A DNA stretch of 20,303 nt, from assembly GCA_029979145.1 (NCBI GenBank), contig JAPOIC010000009.1, forward strand, positions 1 through 20,303. The letters are read 5' to 3'. Positions 6,761-15,900 of this stretch are shown piece after piece. Each line of letters begins with the position of its first letter. Positions within the stretch are counted from its first letter, which is position 1. The notes under the pieces are model-generated. The model was not told where the DNA came from, did no database searches, and was given only the letters and a program-made list of their open reading frames with translations. The stretch is from Opitutaceae bacterium (GTDB taxonomy: Bacteria > Verrucomicrobiota > Verrucomicrobiia > Opitutales > Opitutaceae). The position numbers were made by a program, and so were the translations under genes.

Positions 6761-8564
6761 GAAGAACCTCACCATCGGCGTCGCGCTCCTCCTGGCCGCG
6801 ATCGCGAGCATGTATTTCAACTCGCCGAAGCCGGTGCCGCCGCCTCCGGACGCCGCCCCGGCCGCCACCGCCGCGGGTGAACCCGCCGGCACGACTCAAA
6901 CCGCCACTGCCCCGGCTTCGGCTGCGTCGGCAATCGCCCCGACCACCATGCCCTCCGAGTTGAAGGCCCTGCCCGCCGACCGCGGCGGCGACGAGGTGAG
7001 CCTGCTCGTGAACGGCATAGTCGAGGTCAGCCTCTCCAACTACGGCGGAGCCATCAAGGAGGTCGCCCTCCGCCAATTCTCCGAAACCCTCGATTCGGCG
7101 CAGCGCTACGTCTTCAACCAGCCCCGCACGGGCCCGATGCTCGCGCTCGTCGACTACCCCGGCCTCGACCAAAATGCCGGCTACGAAATCGTTTCGAAGT
7201 CCGCCAAGGAAGTCGTCTACCGCGCCATCCTCGATGATCGCATCGAGGTCACCCGCCGCTACTACCTGCCCGATGGTTCGGAGGAGGGCACCGACCCCTA
7301 CCAGCTTCGTCACGAGACCACGCTGCGCAACCTCACCGACGAGACCCTACCGCTGCCGCAGCTCGCGCTCAGCCTCGGCATGGTCAAGGCCACCAGCGAC
7401 AACGTTTACGGCCAACAGCTCACCAGCGGCTACTCGGACGGCAAGGACCAGCACTTCATCGAGCACACCAAGCTCCAAGGCGGCGGCTTCCTCGCTTTCT
7501 TCGGCCTCGGCTCCCGCGAGCCCACGCCCGTCCTCCCCACGCCCGCCACCATCGCCTGGGCCTCGCTGAGCAACCAGTTCTTCACCAGCATCCTCACGCC
7601 CGATCAGCCCGGCACCGGCCTCGTCACCCGCCGCATTCCGCTGCCGCTCGACCCGGAAAACCCCGGCCCGCAGCACTTCGGCCTCGGCGGCGAGACGCTC
7701 TTCGATCTCAAGCCGCTGGCGCCCCGAGGCTCCGTCACCGTGGGGATGAATTTCTACGTCGGCCCGAAGGAATACCCGCGCCTCTCCAACGCCAACGTCT
7801 TCACCGCCGACCAGGACAAGGTGATGAACTACGGCATGTTCCGGTTCTTCGCCCAGATCCTCCTCACCATGATGGACTGGGTCCACGGTTGGATGGAGCC
7901 GATCTCGCCGCAATGGTCGTGGGGCTGGGCCGTCATCATCACGACGCTCATCCTCAAGATCGTTTTCCTCCCGCTCACGCTCGCGGCCTCGCGCTCGGGC
8001 AAGCGCATGCAGAAAATCCAGCCGGAAATGCAGGCCCTGCGGGAGAAGTTCAAGGACAACCCCCAGAAGATGCAGCAGGCCACGATGGAGCTGTTCAAGA
8101 AGCACAAGGTCAACCCGATGGGCGGCTGCCTGCCGATCCTCGTGACCATGCCGTTCTTCTTCGGCTTTTTCATCATGCTTCGCACCGCCGCCGAGCTGCG
8201 CTTCGAGTCGTTCCTCTGGGCCTCCGACCTCGCCGCGCCCGACACCGTCGCGCACGTCCTCGGCCTGCCGATCAACATCATGCCGCTCCTCATGGGCGCG
8301 ACCATGATCTTCCAGATGCGGCTCACGCCCACGCCGGCCACCGACAACGCGCAGATGAAGATCATGAAGCTCATGCCCTGGATCTTCACCCTCTTCTGCT
8401 ACAATTTCTCGTGCGCCCTTGCTCTCTACTCCACGGTCAACGGCGCGTTCACCATCGTGCAACAGCTCATCGTCAACCGCATGAAGGACCCCGCCGACCC
8501 CGCCCCGACGCCCGCCCCCGCCGGCGGCCGCAAGGTGAAGAACGTCACGCCCCGCAAATCCTGA
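6753..8564 (+). CDS. yidC: Membrane protein insertase YidC
   Basis: The 603-residue protein has the architecture of the long (Gram-negative) YidC. There is an N-terminal signal-anchor helix (residues ~6-22), a Pro/Ala-rich linker, a large periplasmic P1 beta-sandwich domain (about 75-350), and then the conserved C-terminal insertase core. The core includes WGWAVIITTLILKIVFLPLT, a cytoplasmic helical hairpin (MQKIQPEMQALREKFKDNPQK), the signature HKVNPMGGCLPIL, and final membrane helices. It inserts membrane proteins alone or with SecYEG and acts with YidD encoded just upstream. The large P1 domain supports a Gram-negative envelope for this organism. Confidence 0.97.
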   Translation: MDKKNLTIGVALLLAAIASMYFNSPKPVPPPPDAAPAATAAGEPAGTTQTATAPASAASAIAPTTMPSELKALPADRGGDEVSLLVNGIVEVSLSNYGGAIKEVALRQFSETLDSAQRYVFNQPRTGPMLALVDYPGLDQNAGYEIVSKSAKEVVYRAILDDRIEVTRRYYLPDGSEEGTDPYQLRHETTLRNLTDETLPLPQLALSLGMVKATSDNVYGQQLTSGYSDGKDQHFIEHTKLQGGGFLAFFGLGSREPTPVLPTPATIAWASLSNQFFTSILTPDQPGTGLVTRRIPLPLDPENPGPQHFGLGGETLFDLKPLAPRGSVTVGMNFYVGPKEYPRLSNANVFTADQDKVMNYGMFRFFAQILLTMMDWVHGWMEPISPQWSWGWAVIITTLILKIVFLPLTLAASRSGKRMQKIQPEMQALREKFKDNPQKMQQATMELFKKHKVNPMGGCLPILVTMPFFFGFFIMLRTAAELRFESFLWASDLAAPDTVAHVLGLPINIMPLLMGATMIFQMRLTPTPATDNAQMKIMKLMPWIFTLFCYNFSCALALYSTVNGAFTIVQQLIVNRMKDPADPAPTPAPAGGRKVKNVTPRKS

Positions 8565-8570
8565 CCCGCC

Positions 8571-9323
8571 ATGGCCGGACATAACAAGTGGTCCAAAGTC
8601 AAACGGATCAAGGCCGTCACCGACGCCCGCAAGGGCAAGGTGTTCTCCCGCCTCTCCCGCGACATCACCCTCGCCGCCAAGGCCGGCGGCGGCGACCCCG
8701 ACGGCAACGCCCGGCTCCGCACCCTCCTCCTCAAGGCGCGCGACGCCAACATGCCGGCCGACAACGTCGACCGCGCCATCAAGAAGGGCACCGGCGAACT
8801 CCCCGGCGTCGTGTTCGAAGAATTAACCTACGAGGGCTATGGTCCCGGCGGCGTCGCCTTCGTCGTGAAGGTCACCACCGACAACAAGACCCGCAGCGCC
8901 CAAGAAGTGCGCTCCGCCTTCGCCAAGCTCGGCGGCAACCTCGCCCAGAGCGGCGCGGTCGCGTTTCAATTCCTCCACGCCGGCCAGTTCCTCATCGCCA
9001 AGGACCAGGCCACCGAGGACCGGCTGATGGAAATCGCCCTCGAAGCCGGCGCCGACGACGTCCTCACCAGCGCCGACGGCTTCGAAATCCGCTGCGACAT
9101 CCATCAATTCGACAAGGTCAGCCACGCGATCGAAAACGCCGGCCTTAAGACCGAGAGCGCCGAAATCAGCTACATCCCCACCACCACGATCCCGGTCACC
9201 GATATCGCCGTGGCCAAGACTGTGGTGAAGCTCCACGACCACCTCGAGGAGCTCGACGACGTGCAGGCCGTGTTCTCCAACGATGAGATGGACGACGCCG
9301 TCAGCGCCGCCGCCCACGAATAA
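8571..9323 (+). CDS. yebC: YebC/PmpR family protein
   Basis: The 250-residue protein starts with the family signature MAGHNKWSKVKRIKAVTDARKGKVFSRLSRDI and keeps further conserved blocks (GNARLRTLLLKARDANMPADNVDRAIKKGTG, EELTYEGYGPGGVAFVVKVTTDNKTRSAQEVR). The family was long annotated as a transcriptional regulator; more recent work links members to relief of ribosome stalling at proline-rich sequences. The role here cannot be separated by sequence. It begins 6 bp after yidC and is probably co-transcribed with it. Confidence 0.95.
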   Translation: MAGHNKWSKVKRIKAVTDARKGKVFSRLSRDITLAAKAGGGDPDGNARLRTLLLKARDANMPADNVDRAIKKGTGELPGVVFEELTYEGYGPGGVAFVVKVTTDNKTRSAQEVRSAFAKLGGNLAQSGAVAFQFLHAGQFLIAKDQATEDRLMEIALEAGADDVLTSADGFEIRCDIHQFDKVSHAIENAGLKTESAEISYIPTTTIPVTDIAVAKTVVKLHDHLEELDDVQAVFSNDEMDDAVSAAAHE

Positions 9324-9327
9324 ACCC

Positions 9328-9365
9328 GCGGCCCGGCCGGCCGGACCGTATGACCCGCCGGCCGC
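9328..9365. other. GC-rich imperfect hairpin in the yebC-metX gap
   Basis: In the 77-bp gap, 9328-9337 can pair with 9357-9365, allowing a one-base bulge at 9334, across a 19-nt loop; the loop arm holds the self-complementary GGCCGGCCGG (9335-9344). No T-run follows, so it is not a classical terminator. It may only reflect GC bias. No S-adenosylmethionine riboswitch-like structure is recognisable before metX. Confidence 0.25.
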
Positions 9366-9400
9366 TTGCCTCGCTCCCGCAACCGTTGTCTACTTGACCC

Positions 9401-10591
9401 ATGCCCGATCTGGATGACGATTCCGCGGTCGCCGCCCCCGCGTCCGCGGACGGCGGTGTCGGCATTGTCGCGCCCCGTGACTTCGTGCACCCGCAGCCGT
9501 TCACCTTCAAGAGCGGGCAGGTCATCCCCGGCTTCACCCTCCGCTACGAGACCTACGGCGAGCTCAACGCCGCGCGCGACAACGCGATCCTGATCTGCCA
9601 CGCGCTGAGCGGCGATCACCATTGCGCCGGCCGCCACGGGCCCGACGACCGCAAACCCGGCTGGTGGGACAACCTCATCGGCCCCGGCCGCGCCGTCGAC
9701 ACCAACCGCTTCTTCGTCATCTGCTCCAACTGCCTCGGTGGTTGCTCCGGCACCTCGGGTCCTTCGTCGATCAACCCCGCCACGGGCAAGAGCTACGGCA
9801 TCGAGTTCCCCTTCGTCACCATCCACGACATGGTGCGCGCGCAGAAGCTGCTCATGGACCACCTGGGCGTGGCGCAGCTGCACGCCGTCATCGGCGGCTC
9901 GATGGGCGGAATGCAGGCGATGCTCTGGGCCATCCTCTATCCATCATTCGTCCGCCGGCTCCTCGCCATGGCCACCACCGCCCGCGAGGGCGCACAGGCC
10001 ATCGCGTTCAACGAGGTCGGCCGCCAGGCCATCATGCAGGACCCGGCCTGGAACCAAGGTCACTACCCGGCCGACGGCGGCCCGCGCGTCGGCCTCGCCA
10101 TTGCCCGCATGATGGCGCACATCACCTACGTCTCCGACGCGTCGATGGACCGCAAGTTCGGCCGCCGCAAACGCGCCGACGCGGCCAACGGCGACGCCTA
10201 CACCTTCGACATCCAGTTCGAGGTCGAGAGCTACCTGCGCTACCAAGGGCAGAGTTTCATCAACCGGTTCGACGCCAACTCCTACCTCTACATCACCCGC
10301 GCGCTCGACCAGTTCGATCTCGCCCACGCCTACGGCTCGCTCGAGGCCGCGTTCGCCCCCGTGCAGGCCGAGACCCTCGTCGTCGGTTTCACCAGCGACT
10401 GGCTTTTCCCGCCCGAGCAGAACCGCAACATCGCCCTCGCCCTCCTCCGCGCCGGCAAGCACGCCAGCTACGCGGAGCTCGCCACCGACCTCGGCCATGA
10501 CTCGTTCCTGCTCGAGTCCGAGGACCTCTACGCCCTTGTCCGCGGCTTCCTCGAACGCCGGCAGGACGCCGTCGTCGACTTCGCCATCTGA
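9401..10591 (+). CDS. metX: Homoserine O-acyltransferase (MetX type)
   Basis: The 396-residue alpha/beta-hydrolase carries the MetX blocks: ALSGDHHCAG, KPGWWDNLIGPGRAVDTNRFFVICSN, GTSGPSSINPATGKSYG, the nucleophile elbow GGSMGGMQ (Ser167), then Asp333 (TSDWLFPP) and His366 (GHDSFL), completing the catalytic triad. It transfers an acyl group, normally acetyl from acetyl-CoA, to homoserine, the committing step of methionine synthesis. Acetyl versus succinyl preference cannot be settled by eye in this family. It has an N-terminal extension of about 25 low-complexity acidic/Ala residues. It is followed 2 bp later by metW, its usual partner. The ATG at 9401 lacks a Shine-Dalgarno sequence. Confidence 0.94.
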   Translation: MPDLDDDSAVAAPASADGGVGIVAPRDFVHPQPFTFKSGQVIPGFTLRYETYGELNAARDNAILICHALSGDHHCAGRHGPDDRKPGWWDNLIGPGRAVDTNRFFVICSNCLGGCSGTSGPSSINPATGKSYGIEFPFVTIHDMVRAQKLLMDHLGVAQLHAVIGGSMGGMQAMLWAILYPSFVRRLLAMATTAREGAQAIAFNEVGRQAIMQDPAWNQGHYPADGGPRVGLAIARMMAHITYVSDASMDRKFGRRKRADAANGDAYTFDIQFEVESYLRYQGQSFINRFDANSYLYITRALDQFDLAHAYGSLEAAFAPVQAETLVVGFTSDWLFPPEQNRNIALALLRAGKHASYAELATDLGHDSFLLESEDLYALVRGFLERRQDAVVDFAI

Positions 10592-10593
10592 CC

Positions 10594-11199
10594 ATGAGCC
10601 AGCCCGTCGAAAAACGCACCGTGGACATGGACATCATCGGCGAATGGGTCGAGCCCGGCACCCGCGTGCTCGACCTCGGCTGCGGCCGCGGCGCCCTCCT
10701 CACCTACCTCGCGCAGAAGAAACAGGTCACCGGCATCGGCGTGGACCTCAATTTCCACAAGATCTCCGCGTGTGTGCAGCGCGGTGTCACCGCCTACCAA
10801 GGCGACATGCACACCTTCACGCGCGCCTTTGCCGACAACGCCTTTGACCGCGTCATTTGCTCACGCACCGTGCAGGAACTCGATGACCCGACTGACGTGA
10901 TCCAGGAAGCGTTGCGCGTCAGCCTTGCCGTGACCGTGGGCTTCGTCAACCACGGCTTCTGGAAGAACCGCCTCGACGCCCTCGTGCGTGGCCGCAAGAC
11001 CCGCAACGCCGTCTACACCACCGAGTGGTTTGAAAGCCGGCCGTCCAATCCCGTCACCATCGCCGACTTCGAGCACTTCTGCGCGACCAAAGGCATTCGC
11101 ATTAGCCGCCGCGTCCACTTGCTCGGCGACTGGAAAACGCGCTGCCCCGTCTTGCCGAACCTCTTCGCCGGTTACGCGCTCTACGAGCTGACCAAATAA
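10594..11199 (+). CDS. metW: Methionine biosynthesis protein MetW
   Basis: The 201-residue protein is a class I SAM-dependent methyltransferase-like fold with motif I VLDLGCGRGALLTYL (about 24-38), VDLNFHKISACVQRGV, and MetW-typical blocks ICSRTVQELDDP, VGFVNHGFW and NPVTIADFEHFCATKGI. In organisms with the metX-metW pair, MetW has been reported to associate with and support homoserine acetyltransferase activity; a methyl acceptor is not established. The 2-bp spacing to metX indicates one operon. It converges on the arsR gene. Confidence 0.93.
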   Translation: MSQPVEKRTVDMDIIGEWVEPGTRVLDLGCGRGALLTYLAQKKQVTGIGVDLNFHKISACVQRGVTAYQGDMHTFTRAFADNAFDRVICSRTVQELDDPTDVIQEALRVSLAVTVGFVNHGFWKNRLDALVRGRKTRNAVYTTEWFESRPSNPVTIADFEHFCATKGIRISRRVHLLGDWKTRCPVLPNLFAGYALYELTK

Positions 11200-11237
11200 G
11201 GCGCCCCGAGCCGGAATAGAATTCTGAAAACAAGAAA

Positions 11238-11258
11238 CCAGGAATCAGACCTTCCTGG
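11238..11258 (-). terminator. Terminator hairpin between metW and arsR
   Basis: CCAGGAA (11238-11244) and TTCCTGG (11252-11258) form a perfect 7-bp stem with a 7-nt loop. Read on the minus strand, the stem is followed by TTTCTTGTTTT, a good U-rich tract, so it should terminate arsR transcription. On the plus strand no strong T-run follows, so service to metW is less certain. Confidence 0.6.
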
Positions 11259-11274
11259 CTTCCGAATTTCCCCC

Positions 11275-11613
11275 TCACGCCGCGAGCACCTTGGCCTGCT
11301 TTGCCAGCTGCTTCTCGATCGCGGTGCACACCACGTCGCACAACTGCGGGATGCTCGGGTCGCTGATCCGGTAAAACACCTGCAGGCCGTCTTTGCGCCG
11401 AGCCAGAATGTGGGCGCCCGTCAGCGTTTGGAGGTGCCGCGAGACATTGGCCTGGGTCCCACCTGTGGCCATGACGAGGTCGCTCACATTTTTCTCGCCC
11501 GCAAACAGAGCCTGAATCAGGCGGAGCCGCATCGGCTCGGCCAGCACGCCGAAGCGCGCCGCCACCAGCTGCAGCGCATCCTCGGACAACGGGCGGTGGG
11601 ACTTTCGGGCCAT
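11275..11613 (-). CDS. ArsR/SmtB-family repressor with a C-terminal cysteine pair
   Basis: The 112-residue protein is a winged-helix dimeric repressor: VLAEPMRLRLIQALFAGEKNVSDLV (~23-47), recognition helix TQANVSRHLQTLTGAHIL (53-70), wing RRKDGLQVFYRI (72-83). The ArsR alpha-3 CxC metal motif is absent (ENVxDL-type: KNVSDL). The only two cysteines are Cys92 and Cys96 (LCDVVC) in the C-terminal alpha-5 helix, placing a possible thiol, persulfide or metal sensor at the dimer interface. The ATG at 11613 is chosen; the frame is open to 11667, but those codons run through the operator dyad. It diverges from the DUF2892-RND-rhodanese operon, which it most likely represses along with itself. The effector is inferred, not shown. 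Confidence 0.88.
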   Translation of the reverse strand: MARKSHRPLSEDALQLVAARFGVLAEPMRLRLIQALFAGEKNVSDLVMATGGTQANVSRHLQTLTGAHILARRKDGLQVFYRISDPSIPQLCDVVCTAIEKQLAKQAKVLAA

Positions 11614-11632
11614 GGGAGCACTCAAGCCGCGC

Positions 11633-11671
11633 TTGACTTCTTTGCAAGTATATACGCATATACTCATATAG
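11633..11671. promoter_or_regulatory. Divergent promoter region with operator dyad for the ArsR regulator
   Basis: AGTATATACGCATATACT at 11647-11664 is an 18-bp dyad with nine-base half-sites and one mismatched pair, in a strikingly AT-rich patch amid GC-rich sequence. It lies between the divergent starts (11613 on minus, 11686 on plus). On the plus strand a TTGACT at 11633-11638 precedes -10-like hexamers within the dyad (CATATA at 11657 with 18-bp spacing, TATACT at 11659 with 20 bp). On the minus strand another TATACT lies in the left half. A repressor bound here would block both promoters, as is usual for ArsR-family regulators. Confidence 0.72.
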
Positions 11672-11685
11672 TTTTATTTTCTCCC

Positions 11686-11913
11686 ATGAAAACCGAATCC
11701 CTCGTCCGCATCCTCGCCGGCACTTTTGTGCTGCTCGGCCTCGCCCTCGCCCACTGGGTCAACGCTTGGTGGCTGCTCCTCCCGACCTTTGTCGCCGTCA
11801 ACCTGATCCAATCCGCCTTCACCGGCTTCTGCCCGCCCACGCTGCTGTTGCGCGCCCTTGGCTGGGTGGATGCCAACGGCATAATTCACTTCGGCGGCGT
11901 GCCCAAGAACTGA
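11686..11913 (+). CDS. DUF2892 (YgaP-like transmembrane domain) protein
   Basis: This 75-residue inner-membrane protein consists of two hydrophobic helices (about 7-22 and 26-42) followed by the family signature FTGFCPPTLLLRALG with a conserved cysteine (Cys49). The same domain forms the membrane part of the E. coli rhodanese YgaP. Here it is free-standing, and a separate rhodanese is encoded at the other end of the operon. The ATG at 11686 lies 21 bp downstream of the operator dyad and has no Shine-Dalgarno sequence. It is probably involved in sulfur handling or transport at the membrane, but the biochemical role of the isolated domain is unknown. Confidence 0.85.
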   Translation: MKTESLVRILAGTFVLLGLALAHWVNAWWLLLPTFVAVNLIQSAFTGFCPPTLLLRALGWVDANGIIHFGGVPKN

Positions 11914-11917
11914 TTCC

Positions 11918-12925
11918 ATGCACCGTCCGCTCCTCCTCGCCCTCGCGCTCGTCACGGTCACCGGCTGCAGCCGGCATGAGTCGGCCGCACCCGCGGCCAC
12001 CCTGCCGGCCGTTGCCGTCGCGACGGCCAACGTCCGGGCCGTTACGCAGCCGCAGGTCCGGCCCGTCGCCGGTCTGGTTCGGCCGCATGATCGCGCCACG
12101 GTTGCCGCGCGAGTCATGGGGACCGTGGAGCGAGCCTGGCTTGCCGTGGGTCAAGCCGTCGAAGCCGGCGAGGTGCTCGTGCAGATCCGCGCGGCCGAGC
12201 TTGGCGCCCGCTTGGAACAGGCGCGCGCCGCCCTCGCCCAAGCCGAGCGCGACCACGCCCGTGAAACCGTCCTGGAAGCCAAGGGAGCCGCCGCTGCCGA
12301 AACGGTCCGCGCCACCGCCGACCGGCTGCGCATCGCCCGCGCGGCCGTTGAGGAGGCCACGGTCCTGGCGGGTTACGCCACGATTCGTGCACCGTTTGCC
12401 GGGGTGATCACGGCAGACCTGATCAATGCCGGCGATCTCGCCGCCCCGGGACAACCGCTCTTCACCGTCGAGGGCTCAACCAACCTGCGCGCCGAGGTGC
12501 CGGTGCCGGAATCGCTCGCCACCCTGCCGACTGGCACCGTGGTCGGATTGCAACTGGACGATGCCACCTTGGAGGGACGGCTCGTCGAACTTTCCCCCTC
12601 CGCCGATCCCGCCTCGCGCACGCGTCTCGCCAAGATCGGCCTTCCCCCCGGCACCACCGCGCGCTCCGGTCAATTCATCCGCGCGCTCTGGCCCACCGGT
12701 GAAGCCACCGTCCTCACGGTCCCCGCCACCGCCGTGCAGGCCCTCGGCCAGATGGAAAGCGTTTACGTGGTCGTTGACGGTCGCGCGCAACTGCGCCTCG
12801 TCCGCACGGGCGCGCAGTCCGGCGACACCATCCAGATTCTCTCCGGGCTCGATGCCGGCGAGACCGTCGTCGTCGCTCCGCCCACCCAGCTCCGCGACGG
12901 CCAGCCCCTGCAGGTGCAGCCATGA
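11918..12925 (+). CDS. RND efflux periplasmic adaptor lipoprotein (MFP/HlyD family)
   Basis: The 335-residue protein begins with a lipoprotein signal peptide ending in the lipobox VTGC (Cys17), so it is anchored to a membrane by lipid. The core follows the membrane-fusion-protein plan: first lipoyl half (ARVMGTVERAWLAVGQAVEAGEVLVQI, ~65-91), a short alpha-helical hairpin (~93-145), second lipoyl half (YATIRAPFAGVITADLINAGDLAAPGQPLFTV), beta-barrel and membrane-proximal domains. It would bridge the RND permease to an outer-membrane channel. It starts 4 bp after the DUF2892 gene, and its stop overlaps the permease start (ATGA). Confidence 0.93.
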   Translation: MHRPLLLALALVTVTGCSRHESAAPAATLPAVAVATANVRAVTQPQVRPVAGLVRPHDRATVAARVMGTVERAWLAVGQAVEAGEVLVQIRAAELGARLEQARAALAQAERDHARETVLEAKGAAAAETVRATADRLRIARAAVEEATVLAGYATIRAPFAGVITADLINAGDLAAPGQPLFTVEGSTNLRAEVPVPESLATLPTGTVVGLQLDDATLEGRLVELSPSADPASRTRLAKIGLPPGTTARSGQFIRALWPTGEATVLTVPATAVQALGQMESVYVVVDGRAQLRLVRTGAQSGDTIQILSGLDAGETVVVAPPTQLRDGQPLQVQP

Positions 12926-15900
12926 CCTCCGCCGACTCCACCCAAGGCGCGGCCGGGCGGCTCGCCGCCTTTTTCATCAATTCCAAGCTGACGCCAATTG
13001 CCGTCCTCGCGTCGATCCTGCTCGGACTCTTCGCGGTGTGGATGCTGCCGCGCGAAGAGGAACCGCAAATCAAGGTGCCGATGATCGACGTGTTCATCGG
13101 CATGCCCGGCGCCACGTCCGCCGAAGTGGAGAATCGAGTCACGCGCCCCGTGGAAAAACTCCTCTGGGAAATCCCCGGCGTCGAATACCTCTACTCCACG
13201 TCCAGCCCGGGCGGCGCGATGATCATCGTGCGCTACCGCGTGGGCACCGACATCGAAGCCGCCCTCGTGCGCCTAAACCAGCGCCTCGAGGCGAATCTCG
13301 ACCGCATCCCGCCCGGCGTGACACCACCGCTGGTCAAGCCGCGCACGATCGACGACGTGCCCGTGCTCGCCCTGACCCTCCACAGCGCCACCCACGACCA
13401 CCTCACGTTGCGACGACTCGCCGCCCAGGTGGACGACGCAATGAAATCGATCCCGAAGGTCGCGGAAACCACCTTGATCGGCGGCGTCACCCGCGCCGTG
13501 CGCGCGCAGCTCGAACCCGCCGCCCTCGCCGACCGCGGCCTCACCGCGCTGCAGGTGCTGCCCGCCTTGGACTCAGCCAACCGCCAGCAACAGCACGGTT
13601 CACGGCCCTTCGCCAACACCGAGGTCCTGCTGGAGACCGGCGGCTTCCTGCGCGACCTCAACGCCGTCGGCGCGGTGGTCGTCGGCGTGCACCAAGGCCG
13701 CCCGGTCTATCTCCGCGATGTCGCCACCCTCACCGACGGCGGCGCGGAGCCGATCGACTACGTGCTCTTTGGCGAAGGCGCCGCCGGCGATCTTGAAGCC
13801 GCCGTCACCCTGTCGCTCGCCAAGCGGCCCGGCGCGAATGCCATTGACGTCGTCAACGCCGTGCTGGCCAAGGTCGACACGCTCAAGGGCACCCTCCTGC
13901 CGGCGGACGTCGGCGTCACCGTCACGCGCGACTACGGCCACACCGCCGCGGAGAAGAGCAACGAGCTCCTCCTGCACATGGGCATCGCGGTCTTCGGCGT
14001 CGCGCTGCTGATCCTCCTCTTCCTCGGCTGGCGCGAATCGCTCGTGGTGTTGCTCGCCATCCCGTCGACCCTGGCACTCACGCTGCTCGTTTTCTACCTC
14101 TATGGCTACACCTTGAACCGCATTACGCTGTTCGCGCTGATCTTCTCCATCGGCATCCTGGTCGACGACGCGATCGTGGTGGTGGAAAACATCGTGCGTC
14201 ATGTGCGCCTGCCCGGCGCGCGGCGCAAGCCGCTCACGCAGGTCGCGCTCGAGGCGGTCGCGGAAGTCGGCAATCCGACGATCCTCGCCACCTGGGCGGT
14301 CATTGCCGCCATTCTGCCCATGGCCTTCGTGGGCGGGTTGATGGGCCCCTACATGCGGCCCATTCCCATCGGCTCGACCGCCGCAATGCTGTTCTCGCTC
14401 GCCATCGCTTTCACCATCACCCCGTGGGCGGCCATCCGCGTGCTGCGCCGGCGCTTCGCCTGTGAGGAAACGCTGCCTGAGGCCGAGCGCTCCGCCCTCA
14501 CCTTCGAACACGACCACGGCGGCAGCGACGACTGGTTCACCCGGCTCTATCACCGCGTGATGGAGCCGCTGCTCGACTCCGCGCGCTGGCGTTGGCTCTT
14601 CCTCGGCGGCATTGTCGGCCTGCTGCTGCTTTCCGCCGGCTTCGTCCTCAGCGGCGCCGTCGTGATCAAGATGCTGCCCTTCGACAACAAGTCGGAGTTT
14701 CAGGTCGTGCTCAACACGCCCGAAGGCACCACCCTCGAGCAAACGACGCGCATCGCGCAGGAAATGGCCGCCGCCATCCGCCCCGAGCCCGAGGTGAGCA
14801 ACCTGCAGGTCTACGCCGGCACGGCCTCGCCCTTCAATTTCAACGGCCTCGTGCGCCACTACTTCACGCGCCGCGGCCCCAACGTGGCCGACATTCAGGT
14901 CAACCTCGTGCCCAAGCACGAACGCGCCGACCAGAGCCACCCCATTGCCAAGCGCATCCGGGAAAAAGTCGCGCCCATCGCTGCCCGCCATGGTGCGGTC
15001 GTGGTCGTGGCCGAGGTGCCGCCCGGCCCGCCCGTGCTGCAGTCACTCGTGGCCGAAATTTACGGCCCCGACGAGGAACGCCGCATCGCCCTCGCCGCAC
15101 GGGTGCGTGAAATCTTTGCCGCCACGCCCGGCGTGGTCGACCTCGACTGGTATGTCGAGGCCGCCCAGCCCAAGGTCCGCTACGTCGTCGACAAGGAGAA
15201 GGCCGCCCTCCACGGCGTGAGTGCCGCCGCCGTCACCCAGACGCTGCAGCTGGCCGCCGCCGGCCAGACCGCCGGCATCCTGCACGACGACCAGGAACGC
15301 GAGGACATCCCCCTGCGCGTCGAGCTCCCGCCCTCCGCGCGACCGACGCCCGAGGCCCTGCTCAATCTGGAGGTCCGCGCCGACCAGAATCCCGCCGCGC
15401 CGCTGGTGCCGTTGGCCGAACTGGTTCGCACCAAAACCACCACCGGTGAGCGCAACCTCTATCGAAAAAATTTGCAGCCCGTCACCTACGTCACCGCCGA
15501 CGTTGCCGGCGTGGTGGAGAGCCCGGCCTACGCGCTGTTCTCGATCAACCGCGAAGTCGGCCGGATCGATGCGCGCGAGTTTGGTGGTTCCGAAGCCGAT
15601 CTGCCCATTTATCACCTCAACCTTCCCACCGACGACCTCGAACCCGCGTTGAAATGGGACGGCGAATGGCACATCACGCTGGAGGTTTTCAGCGACCTCG
15701 GCCTCGCCTTCGCCGCGGTGCTCGTCCTGATCGCCATGCTGATGGTTGGCTGGTTCCGCAGCTACGTAACTCCCCTCGTCGTGATGGCTGCGATTCCGTT
15801 CTCCCTGATCGGCATCCTGCCCGCCCATTGGGCCTTCGGTGCATTTTTCACCGCCACGTCCATGATCGGCTTCATGGCCGGCGCGGGCATCGTCGTCCGC

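Noticed and set aside
9324..9400. SAM-sensing riboswitch ahead of metX.
   Set aside because: The gap is only 77 bp, is dominated by a GC-rich palindrome and shows none of the conserved SAM-riboswitch core sequences.
11614..11667. Extended N terminus of the ArsR regulator (18 extra residues).
   Set aside because: These codons would cover the operator dyad and promoter; the family fold begins after the ATG at 11613.
13600..14991. Long minus-strand open frame (463 codons) inside the RND permease gene.
   Set aside because: Its composition (Asp/Glu/His/Gly-rich, no domain) is that of a GC-rich shadow of the well-supported permease on the other strand. Similar long shadows inside yidC, yebC and fdhD were also dropped.
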